Assembly: GCA_034670405.1 (NCBI GenBank)
Contig: JAXDDX010000123.1
Location: 345,501-409,500, forward strand
Direction of reading: 5' to 3'
Length of the DNA stretch: 64,000 nucleotides
DNA from: Hoplostethus atlanticus
Taxonomy: Eukaryota > Chordata > Actinopteri > Trachichthyiformes > Trachichthyidae
Shown piece after piece: positions 37,401 to 50,400 of the stretch. Every line of letters starts with the position of its first letter. The first letter of the stretch is position 1. Made by a program: the position numbers and the translations under genes. Under the pieces are notes generated by a model. The model was given only the letters and a program-made list of their open reading frames with translations. It made no database searches and was not told the DNA's origin.

Positions 37401-40400
37401 TCCACGTCCTTCCCTTGTTTCTGGAACTGAAAACAACACACTATGTTATGAATAGCAGAAATTGGTTATGTTGCATAAAGAGCTAAAATGAAGTAAATGT
37501 CAAATCATAAACAACGATATAAAAAAAAAAAAAAAATACACCACATAAAATTCCATTTAAAAAATATAACACCTCCAAGGTCAGTATTTTGTATGAATGA
37601 GGCACACTTAAAATACTCTCAACTGACACATTTTCCCGTGTGTTAGGCAAGCTGTGGCCATCTGGATCTAGGGAGATCTCCTAGTGCTAGAGAGACGAAT
37701 GGCAAGTCAGGGAGTAGGTATATTGGCAGATATGATAGCCTGCAAAGCTTTGGATCCAAATCCAAGAGAAGACAGACCTTCTATTTCCATCCAACTGAGC
37801 ATCCACCTGTGTTGGTGCTGGAAGTTTCTAGCTACACTTTCAAGCCAACCCTGACAAAATAACTGCTCCCCTTTCCTTTTTCTTTTTCCTCCTTTCTTCC
37901 CGTTCAGGTCATCGGCATTAGCGGAGCGCTGCCAGGAGGAAATCCCAGAATGAGCCCTTCTGTGCTTACAGGAGACCTCTTCTGTATCCACATGGCTTTT
38001 TCCTGTTTCCTGTCTGCTCCACTGGGGAATCGTTCAGCACTTCCTGTCAAAACAGGGCTGCTGCCACCAGACCACACTGCTTGTTGCACACTGACCTAAT
38101 TCTGCAGCTCCAATAGGACCTGCTCCACTGTTATTACAGCTTGCCCTGTTTTTTTCCCCTCCTTATTTCATGGTGGGTTGTTGGATGTTCATTGTCTTGT
38201 CTTTGTTGGGTAAACGTAGTATTTGTGAATGGAACCAAGGCAGACGCATTACCTCTCTATTGTCTGCAACGATGATCAGCTCAACATATTTGGTAGTCTT
38301 CTGTGTATGCCTTTTATGCTGTAAAGATAGATATCGCATGTAAGAAAGGTTTGTGGTGTTACAGAAACAAGCACAGAGAAGGGAACACTTAGGTGTGGAG
38401 AAAGAGATTGGTTTCAGAAGTACAACATTCAACCACTCCATCCTCTTCAAGATCCAGCTGTCTTTTTGGGCATTGGTAAACAACATGGTCACACATTTGA
38501 TTTACCACAGCTTCCTGTGGCGCCTATATTCATATTATATTCATGATGGAAGTGGAAGCTGCTACTGCACCATGTGTAATTTCACCATGTGTAATTTCAT
38601 CTCATGTGGCTGTGCACATTGTTGTTAGCTTAGAAAAGCAAGAACATCACATAAATGCTAGTTACTAGTCACACGGGCATTTTCACTTTCTGCCCCAATG
38701 TCCTCTCCACTTATGGTAGAACTGATGCTCTTACAAAACCTAAAGGCCAAACATCTCTCAGCTTTGTTGGTAAGTTTTCTGTTCCCCACTCAAAAGGATC
38801 ACAGTGTTTTTGGGTTGATGTTTGGGACTCTGCTAGGGGCAGATGGGCCCCCACCTGCTCCATGAAAAACATTGGCTAGAGCTTCTGTTTGGACTATCAA
38901 AGTTAGGCTCTGCACACAGATAAAAAGAGTGTCGAGCTCAACACAAGACCCTATTCAAGAACTTATTCGAAGTGGACTCAATGCATACCCATTCGCTGAT
39001 CTTTGGCCAAACACCCATTTATCTTTGATCAATGGATATCAATCCCCTACCCAACAATTTAACAATCAGTGAAATACTACAATAATGCTATCGTTTTATA
39101 ACTGCATTACTATAGCTTGAATTGTAATATCCAACTGCTATAATACAATACAAGCTTTGAATTAAAAAGCAATAATAAAAACAATGCTAATCTCACCCTG
39201 GTGCTGAAGGATTGAAAGGGGCTTATGATGTGGTTGTCAGGGGTAACAGAGGACATGTTGAAACCATGGCCACAGGATCCTGGAGTCAGACTAAGTTCTT
39301 CAACTCGGTAGATGTGGTGGGTACTGTTGTTAGGGTCAGACACTGGCTCAATGATGAATGTCTTGTTTTCAAGTGCGATGAAACCTCTGCGGAGATAATA
39401 GCACAAGTCTGAAAACAACACTTCAAGAGTAACCAATCTCCTAACAGAAAGGCAGAAAGATTTTGACTGATGTAGACCTTTGTTTGCAATGAGTCCACTT
39501 ACAGTACATCCCTGAAACAGCCACTGAAGCCAAATAAAACTATAAAACAATTTATTTTAGCACTGGGGCCAAGCCATATATATAGCTTCTAAAACATCTC
39601 TCTTTGAAACTCGAAACTCCTCATGGCTTCATGTACAAAAACACTTTGACATTCAGAAATGACTTAATTATTACTGTAAATCATCCCTCTTTATGTGAAT
39701 TTCTACATTAAAACAGTCAGGTCTTAATATGCACTCCTATTTCAGATCAAGATGTTTTGTCACAGATTCATAACAACTTTAATTTTCCTTGTCATTAGCT
39801 TTTGTTGCATTGTTAAAAGGGTGTCATGGCATACTAAACTTTTTCTGCATTCCTACTGTTGGGATAATTAAGCAGGAGATGACTGTGCATCTACAAGCTT
39901 TTTGTTGATGCCCAAAACTCAATCAGGCACTTCTTTCACTTGTGGGTGCTCATTAGCAACAGCTAGATGCCAATTACAGAGAAGATGAGTGCAGATATTT
40001 ACTGGATGCCTCTGTAGACAAAGACAAAGACAATGATGTGTAGCGTATTCTCCAATTCCTGCGGGTTAGCAGAGTCATACGCCAACTTACTGACAGTGCA
40101 TTGTGGGGCTAAAGAACTATAGGCCATGCTGAATGACTTCCACAAAATATAAACATACGAGTGGGAGACGGCTGTGGGCACTTGAAAGGCAGTTTTGAGA
40201 TGCTGCTTGGATACGAAATACTGTTTCTTACCGAAGGCCTGAACAGACGCTGAGGGTGACATCAGAGTTTGGATGCCCCTGCACTTCCCCATGGTAGTAG
40301 CAGTTATTCTAAGAGACAAATTGTTCACATAACAAAAGACAAAAAGACAAAACACTTGAGATGAGATGAACAAATGACATTTTATGGATAGAAGAGTGTT

Positions 40401-43400
40401 TCTGTATGGTTCACCTGCTGCATAACTTGATTTTACATTGATTAATTAAGCTTAAAAAAACAACTCAATTCAACTGCTAGTCACATTTCCTGCAGCGGTA
40501 GCTCTTACCTGACATCAAAAGAGGACAAAATACACTGCAACTGATGCTGTCTTACGTAATGTGCAATTAAATTAGCATGCTCTGTGGAATAGTCTTTCCT
40601 TCTTTCCTTTTCCGTACAAACAGGCACCTTGAAATCGATGTAAGCTAACAGTCGGAGGCAGAAGCAGGATAACTGACACGAATGGAAGGTGACAGCAATA
40701 TGGTAATTGTTTTTCCCTTGTTATTCCACTGGGGTGATCAAGTAGAGGAAGAGAGAGGAAAATGGCGAAGGAAAAGAGGCCATCTAGGCAAGAAAAGAGG
40801 CCATTTAAGGCTACTTGAGACACAGTGAAACCATTGTCTTGTCTGAGCACAAGGAGAGCTGGGGAAGTTTCTGGTTGAGAGAGAAAACAGACCTCCATTT
40901 ACTGTCTAGTAGCACTGTCAGTCTACATCCAACCCTCTAAAATCAACTGTCATTTGTCACTCTGCTGCCCATTTTTCATTCCCAATATTGCACTGCAAGA
41001 GGAAATACTTGGGGTGATATTTTTCCACAGACATGTAATATTTTTTGCAAAAAACAGTTCTGATGATAATGTCATTAGCCACTTGCTAATGGACCAAAGT
41101 CCATTACATTAAATATAAAAACATAGCAGCTATGTTTAAACTATACTTAGCTTATCTTAGTTTACATTTAAGAAAACATCTGACAGTAAAATAGATTATG
41201 TCCACCTCAGTTGTCCTCAATCCAAGTTTTTTCTTATAGTTGGCTTTTGAAATGACAACTTTAAAATCTTGTATAACTGCAGTACCATGTTAATGGGGCC
41301 TATATTCATATTATATTCATGATGAACCCTTACAAGCCTGTAATACATGAGTGGAAGCTGCTACTGCACCATGTGTAATTTCATCTCAATTGGCTGAGCA
41401 CATTGTGTAGCTTAGAAAAGCAAGAACATCACATGAATGCATATTACTAGTCACACGGGCATTTTTAGTGATCTTTCTGTCCCAATGTCCTCTCCACTTA
41501 TGGTAGAACTGTTGCTCTTACAAAAACTAAAGCCCAGACATTGCTCAGCTTTGTTGGTATGTTTTCTGTTCCACACTCAAAAGGAGCACAGGGTTTTTGG
41601 ATGTTTGGGACTCTGCTAGAGGCACCTGCTCCGTGCAACAACATTGTGAAGTTAGGCTCCAAACACAGATAAAAAGAGTGTTAAGCTCAACGCAAGACCC
41701 TAAGGGAACTTATTCGAAGCGAACTGAATGCATACCCATTTGTTGATCTTTGGTCAAACACCCATTTATCTCTGATAAAATGCTCTTGGATATCAATCCC
41801 CTACCCAACAACTTAACAATCGGTGAAATACTACAATAATGCTAATGTCTTATGGAGTTTAGTTTAGAAGTTAGTTAAAAAAAAAACATATCTCCACAAA
41901 TTTGACAGTATTGGCGATGCCGGGTTGAATATGTCTGTGACTTTTACAATACTTCAAAATCAATCAAAGTGAAACATTAAGTCATAAGCTCATTTTTAGT
42001 AAAAAGCTACAAATGACATAATGGAGATGGAATACATCTTAGTCAATTCATCATTTCTTTCTTTATGCTCCCTGCTCAGACAATAGCCAAGAAATCATGG
42101 CAATGTTAACTTATACATGTTGACTTGTGTGCTGGAAGACTCGTTGGCAATTATGTTTCACTGATTCTTTAGTTCTGTCAGATAATTTATGTAATGGTAC
42201 AGTTTGTTTGCAGTACATGTGTTTCCACAGAGCACTGACTGTGACTGATCAAAGACTGACAGTGGGTGTTGAAAGTGTCATATGCAGTTGTGTGAGGCTT
42301 ATCTATATGTGACAGCATATTTGACAGCATGATGCAATGCTTGCAACATCTACCCACTCAAAATGAAAGGTGAGAGTAAGAAAGTGGAAAACACTGTGGG
42401 CATGAGCTTTGCAGAAATAGAATTGTCAGTCAGTGCCAAATTACCAAACATTTCACCTCTCAGCTGTCACCACTGTTCAATTAAGCAACGATCCCAGTCC
42501 TCCCTGCTAAAGGGGAATAAGATTGTTAACTGAGTTAAAAAGAGAAAAAAAAACCTTCTGCAGTCACAAATCACAGGCTTCTGCCATCCCACAGAAATGT
42601 TTTCCCTCATCTGCAATGCTGTTATTGAAAGCTGTTGTGAAGCCTTCCTTCTACCTTTCCTCAAATGGGAGGGCCTGAAGTAGTCTAATGTCTATCATAT
42701 ATACTGATATGATTCATGTGCGCCAGTGTGATTGGCCTTAATAAGCATTAGAACTTCAAATGAAATTACATTTTCTCTGTTTTTGAAAGGCTAAAAAGCA
42801 CTTTGCTTTATGCAGCTGACCTATATGAAGAACAAGTAGATGGGAATAGATCAGCTGTTAAAAGGGGATTACATAATCAAATCCTGATGGCCATATTGGC
42901 TGACATAAAAATGTGGCTTATCAGCAAGTAGGCCAGGGATAGACAACCTATTCAACAACAGCCAGAGGCTTTCAAATAAATACACACAAATTAAAAAAAA
43001 GATAAAAGCACAGGTGAACAGTAAAAACTTTACAGTATCCATTTTCAATCTGAAGGGGTGAATTTTCATTCATAATGTAATGCTTAAGGTATAATGTGCG
43101 TCATCTGTAATAATAGAGGGAGCAACTGATCCTTCAGAAAAAAAAAATGAAGACACCAGGCAGTCCTCTGTGACCTTTTTAAAGGGTCAGTTTTTACAGT
43201 GTAACTGCATGACTACACCACTGCATGTCAACTCAACCATAAATGTCAAAAGCACTCGGCTGCCACCATACCGTGAAGTTGTGAGCACCGGTGACTGCTC
43301 TTCCATCCTCCAGATAATGTGTCTCAGTGTAATGGTTCGCAAATAGGCCCCTAAAAACAGAACAGAAGAGGAAACAGACACATCAAACACCCAGGTATAT

Positions 43401-46400
43401 TTGTAACTCCGTAAATGCTCTGAATTGAAAAAAGAACTGAGAGAACTCGACCCTAAAGGTTAGTTCAGTTGTCTCTTTATGTATATTTAGTTACTTGTTA
43501 CTTAAGGATTTGAGGCTATTTGTGGTTGAAATACTGCAAGGAGAGGCAACTTGATTTTCGGGGAATTTATTAGGTGATTAGGACATGTCCTTGAATCCCC
43601 TGGCGTTCAGCAACACTGGATAGCATCCCTACTGAGGTAATTATTATGTGTGTGTGTGTGTGTGTGTGCGCATATTTTAAACTACGTGTCTGTGTGTGTT
43701 TTTTCCTCAGGCCATGAGCAGATGGACACAGTGAGTCCCACCCCAAGCATTGGCAAATGAGCAGTAGAAACACCCATCGTTGCAGCTGCATACTCACACT
43801 GACATCAGAAAGGATGATCTCGGGAGGTGTGTGTGTGTATATGTGTGTGTATTTCAGTGTGAGAGTGAGAGAGAGAGGGAATAGGTACAGAGAGAGTAAG
43901 CAAAAGACACTGATAGTATAACTGTGTATGTGGTATGATTTGAGATTGATGTCCAGAAACCTGAAAACTCAATATACACTATGGATTTTGCATTATATCT
44001 TTCACAAGGCGAGTATGACGCAAAAAAAGCATGTTAAGACTGACTGTTCAGCACAGAACTGCCCAAATCACACAACAAACATAAGTGACAAGCTTTCAAA
44101 AAGTTTTAGAAAAGTACTGAAAATTATTGGCAGGGAAAACCCCCCACTTCCCATCACTTTGACCTTGTTCTGAACAAATACGGCATTAATTCACTGTCAA
44201 AACAGACAGTAGAGGAGTTGGAGACGATACAAAAAAATAGAACGCAGTGTATGTCCAAGTCACAGTGGGAATCATTCATATCCCACAGTGCACTGCCATC
44301 CCACACAGCTTGCATGGACCAATAACCAGGATTAGATGGGAGTGGATTAAGCCAATAATGTTATACATTTTTTCATTCTTCAGCAGCGTTCAATATCTTA
44401 GCCAGGCATCTAAATTTCATTTTTTATGACCTATTCCACAAAGGATCTAGCCTCCATGACATGATATAGGCCCGTGCCTGACTACATTTTACTTCATTAA
44501 ATACCTATTATAGCTTTAATGTGCCTTATCATGCTATTAGCAACCGCTAAACCAAATCTGATAAGCCAGCAGCCTGTAATCACTCCAAAGAGCCCTCTAT
44601 GTCCCATTAAAAATATGTGACACTGGGTCCCTGCATCAAAGGATAGAGTATGCTTGATAGAAATGAACAAAATAAACATTAACTTATACCTAGCAAGTTA
44701 TGAACAGTGTTTATCAAACTCAGGACAGAGGGCTGGTGCCAGTGCTGAGCGCTCCCTGGCCAGGTTTGCTGACATAGATATCGACTACTTCCCAACTAAT
44801 TATTTTCAATATAACTGTAATTACTTTTCATTGATCCTCTTAAGCAAGCAACCCCATCGCTTACCAGGCCCCGGTCAAAGAAAATGTTTGTTGCTCATCA
44901 AAAAGATTGGAAATTCAGATTGCTGCAATAGAGGATGTGTTTGCGGTTCAGACTGGATTTGTGTCATGCTAGTGGTAAGTCCTAGCAAATGCGTCAGTGT
45001 TGGTTGTTTACTGTGTGTCTGAATGCCTCTTCCCCTGCCCTTCTGTCATCTGTGTAAGGTCAAATCATTACATTTCAGCTCCATGGTGTGAGAAAGAGTA
45101 CACATGTTATGCATCTGAGATCACCCCTGCTCGTCAAAGGGTCAAATCCTTCTTTCCTATTTCTCTCCTGCTCTGCCCTCCTCTCTGCCTTCTTACTGTC
45201 TCAATGGAGAAAAAATATATATGGTGTTGAACTGACTAGACTCCTTTAGAAAAAGACATCGGTCGTCTCTCTGCTGATGCTGACAACATGCTGTATTCAA
45301 CAAAACATTTAATCATTTTCATTGAGAACAGATACAGGATCTCATGGTCACTGTACCTCAGATAAGCTGGCCATAGGGTGAGGGTGCAGTTTCTTTCTGA
45401 ATAACAGAATAGTTCCAATTGATTAGGCATACGTTCTTAGTAACGACTAGCCACCAGCATCCCCTTTTGTGTCAAGAGGGATGTGCAGCCAATCAAATGC
45501 CATTTAGACGGAGGGTGACTGCAAAGTAGCTTTCATAGCCTTTGATCTCATCTCATAGGAATTGGCCTCACAGTCGCCACAGCACAAACCCAGTGTGAAT
45601 TCCAAGTGCTGCTTCGATTTTTATTTTAGTATGTTCTCATAGACGGATGGTGCTTTTATAAAGTTATAATAGTTAGTCAAGCTGACTACACATGTGTAAT
45701 AAAGGTGCATGTGTATATAACTTGATTTATCTTGATTTATCTGCCATGTTGAGAATGTTAAAAGTTATCATTGCATAACTCTCTGCATAACTCGACTTTC
45801 CGACTTCATCATCCAACTCTGAATGCCGTTCATGTGATCTTCCAAGGACGGAATTTGCTTTTCCGATATATCCGATAGCACATGAATGCAGGGATAATCA
45901 CAGCTTCAAACTGTCATTAGGAGAGAAAGGTCAGTGGTAGTTGTAGAGCAAATTATTTATGAAGCGTCCTCTAAAAAGACACATTGTATGCTTACAGATT
46001 GAATCCTTGTTACCTCGAAGCTCACACTTTACTTTTCTGATTCCAAAACTCCTATAAAGTCCATTTTCCCTTTCAAGAGTTTGTTACACAAATGTTCTAT
46101 AATAGCTTGAATCAATAACCATTGATTCCATGCTCCTTAGAGTGTGTTGTGTTTCATTAAACACAGGCTAACATCTAATTAGTGATCTGCTAATAGCTGC
46201 ACAGGTTAATAGTGATAAACGAGCCACTCTTTAATAGCACCTCAGGGAGACAGAAATACTATAATTTGTCTTAATGGTACAACAATCTCCAATCTCCTTT
46301 TTCAGTATCTTATAAACTGAATTAAGATCATTTCTATAAAAGCTGTTTTTTCCCGTGTACAGATCGAAGAGATGTTATCCACACATATATAAAGTACTAT

Positions 46401-47237
46401 TTACTGTTTAGAAATGGCTTGCAAGTAGAGGGAGATTGAAAACACAAAGCCACATCCACACAAACACGGACACAAAGAGGCACACATGCACACACCTTTT
46501 GTGCTCTTGCAACAGCCTAGACTGATCTTTGTGCTTCTTTACCAAGGTTTAAACCTCTGACCCCGACGCTTCAGAGGAGCTTATGTTCCCTTTCCATCTC
46601 TTAACATTATTGTATTGCAGAGTTGTATCCTGAAAAACAATCTGTACCTGTGATACGCTGAGCACAGAGCAATGGAGACAACAGAAAAACGCATTAAAAA
46701 CGTGTTTTTCAGAGGCAGAAGGAAACTCGATAGACATGTCGTACTAGTGGTAGTTAGAATTGCTGTAGTAGGCAGAATTGTTGCGGGTGTAAGTTTGGAC
46801 TAAAAAAGGGGTTTGTTGAGTTTTTATTTCAAAAGACCAAATTAATCTTAACAGACACTGATACTGATGCATGTTGAAACAGAATGTGTGACACATTGTT
46901 TACATGAATCAGTGTTTCTAACATCACCTTTCTCCCAGGAAGACCAGAGAATACGACGTTCCATGTAAATTCAAAGAGCCGAGCCTCATTTGCAGATATG
47001 TGACTCCACGCCTCATGTAATAATTCACCATTACGCGAACCCCCTTGAGCATGAAACCATTTGAGAGAAATGCAGCTCTTCTCCTTACAGTCTCCATGCT
47101 CCTTTTGAAGACCGTTAACTTTAGTGATTTCATTTAATCCCCTCTCCCCTCTCCCCCCGAATCCCAACCCCAGCCTTCCTATAGCTATTACTTATGGCAT
47201 GCCTAGCCAAACTGAAAGAGAGCAGAATATGCCAGTA

Positions 47238-47268
<31 letters not shown>

Positions 47269-47419
47269 TAGAAGGAACAAAAGAGGTGTGGTTGACAACT
47301 GTAATTCTATTTCCACATACGGCTACGTTCCAAATTGATTTACATACAGCTCCGTGTCCCCTCGGCTTAGGCTTGGCTCTGGTCGGTGCACTGGAGTGTA
47401 CAAAGCCAGAGAAAAACCA

Positions 47420-47473
<54 letters not shown>

Positions 47474-50400
47474 GGGCAAACATCAAAATCCCCTGAGCTG
47501 AAGAATTAAAGCACTGCGTTCCTTCACTCTGCTTCTCTGGCTTTGTGAAAGATTAGTCATGTAGACTAAGTGCTTCCCTTGCAAGGGACCACACATAACC
47601 ACAGATTGTCACAATCAGTCATAATATGAATTTGCTCATTCATTTATCAACAGATTAGAAATTCAGTTGTACCACTCTAGCTATATTAACATTTTCCCAG
47701 CAGCATTTCCCATTTTAATTGATTAATTTTTACTCATTTTGTTTGAATTCACCAAGAGAGAGAGAGCAGCTACTTCAGTTTTCAGTCCATGAAGAGGGAG
47801 CAGCGTGCATGAAGGCTCTTTTGGCTAATTCAGTTGTGACTTTAGGGGCAGATAGGAACTTTCTGTTTATGTGACAATAAACAGTAGCCTAATACATTTT
47901 TAAGAGAGCAAACACCCAGATGGCCTTACAGATAAAAAAATATATAGCTATGACAGAGTGGGTAAGGCCCAAACAGTTCAACAGTTCAATCACAAAGAAG
48001 GTAGACTCCTGGAAAACTAGAATAAATCTCTCTCTCTCTCGCTCTCTGAAGTACCTCCTGAGCACAATTTCAGTCCTGCTGGATCACCGACGCCTCACAG
48101 CTCTGTGTGTTATGTGGTGCCCAAGGCCGGTGAAGTCAGAGCTGAGGCTGGCAGTCATCACATCACTAAAACAAATGCAAGGGAAAAAACAAGGCTTTCT
48201 GGACTAGAAAGCAGAGGACCAGCACCAGGGATGAGTCACAGGCAACCAAAAGGATGGTGATATGGTGAGAGGAGTCTGTCTCTCCCTCTCTGTTCTCTCT
48301 AAAACAACAAATACACTGGGAGTTGGCTATCACATGAATGCCACTATGAATTAACAGACAAGCGATAACATGTTCAGACCTATTTGAACTACACCACTGA
48401 CCATACAAACTCTACCGTGTCTGCTTGACTTGTTTTCCAATGGTGCAAATAAAAATGCAATGATATACAATGGCAGTATTTCACAATAGAAATAGAATAT
48501 ATGCTGGTTGATAGTAAAAACACAAAATGATTGTAAAGGATGAGAAAGTCATGTGGCAAACTGAGTTTTCGACCTTGGGGGACGGGAGGCTGCGAGAATC
48601 AGTGATTTTCAGGAAATACAAAGCATATCTGTTGCAAGGCTTGTCGTACTGCATGTGCTCCGACTATTTTGTACTGCTCTCTTGATGACTTTACCATACC
48701 TGTACCGTACCGTCTCACTGTCTGTTTGTAAATGTAAATGTATTATAAAACAAACACATAAAGATGTATTTATGCATCTACAGTGTGGGGCTGTGCATGA
48801 ACTGCCACACATTTTCCTAGTCTGAGAGACTACCAAGAACTCACAGATCACTTGAGTCAATTATTTTCCTCAAAAGCTCCCCACTCCCTGTTTTCTGGCA
48901 CATGCCCTTCAGATTTCCAAAGGTTTTTTTTTTCTTTTCTTGCAAGGCTATGTTAACCTTATCCTTTTATCTCCCAGAAAAAAAAGTAGCACTGCATCGA
49001 GTCTCTTCTGGTATTTAACTATAGTCAGCACCTTGTTGTGCACTCTTCTCTTTTTCTCTTTTAAATCACAGAATTAAAGCGTAAATGTTGGGCTGCAGGT
49101 GCAAGGAAGGGATTAAAAATGTTGTGGTGTCAAGCCACAAATGGGTTTATAAAATTCTTACAAAAGGACACGTCAGTTTGGGTGTGCAACAGTCTAATTT
49201 ATACAGGAGCTATATCACTGGCATTATTTCCCTCTCGGTTATTAACTAAACCACAACCACCACAGCTAACAGCACTGAGGTACAGTAAAGCTGTTGAAGA
49301 ATGAACTGTTTCATTGCTGCTGGCCTTCACTTCCAGAATATGTAACACCATAAAACGATTCCCAGACTAAACGTATTTTTCCTCATTACTGTACAAAGAA
49401 CATGATGTCATACTCCCGCTGGACCCTTAAAAGGAAATGGTTGGTCAAATCAGAGGGTGGGAAAATGTGCTCATCTACAAGAGATCCCTGTACATGAATC
49501 CACGCCAATCGTCTACTGCTCTGGTCAGCAATTATAATGGAGCCTAACCTTTTTTGGCTTTTAAAATTAACCTTGGACATTTGTATCTCCACACTTTACC
49601 CTGAGTACTGCAATACAAGGATTAGACTGTTATGAATGGGCAATGTGTGGCAAAAGGACTGTATGAATTCTTTATTACCCTAACAAAATAGCGTAGAACA
49701 TTGCTGGGAACTGGATGATGATGGTACTAACTCAAGATGCCTCGAGGCAATATCACCACCACTAACGAGCAGCGGACCATAAACTTTTTATCATGGGCTG
49801 TTAGAAAAATATGCTCCTTCACAGCATTACAGAATATTTTCTTAATTTATCTATTTTGCTCACTGATGCAAACATTTAAAACTTTATGAAGATCTACATG
49901 TAATAACTTTTCAATTTATAGAACTAGAAACCTCATAACCTCATCACCGCTCCTACAAAGTTTAGTAGTGCGAACCATTGTCTTAATATCTGTAATGATT
50001 GTCCTAGATCACTGATTACATTTTAAAACAAGAACTGTGTCAGCACAAGCTGTCTTTCAAAACTACTCCCACATAGTTTTCCTCACGGGACAAATACTTG
50101 TGCTGTTTCATTCAGCCACACCGCCATATTACTTTATTCCTTTGCTATTGCATTGCTTCACTGTGGCAAGATTTTAAAGATCATTTGCAGCAAATGTCAC
50201 AGTTTAGCAGCTACAAGAAGTGATGAGGTGTTTCTGAAATAAAGGTTTACAGCTATCAATTGAATTATCAATTACTACTTGAAAAGAAAAAGGAAATTTC
50301 TCTACTCCAAAGTGACTTTACATGATGGATTATGGCTTCAGACTGACGATGTCTGCTAGTGTTTGTGTAAGGGTCACAACAGGCTTTATGTAAGCATTAG

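Noticed and set aside
44702-44725. CAGTGTTTATCAAACTCAGG resembling a hAT end
   Set aside because: No complementary right end within the next kilobase.
47920-48207. Candidate missing ADAM12 prodomain exon in intron 3
   Set aside because: The minus-strand translation has an early stop and no prodomain motif. Exon 3 already joins exon 4 in phase.
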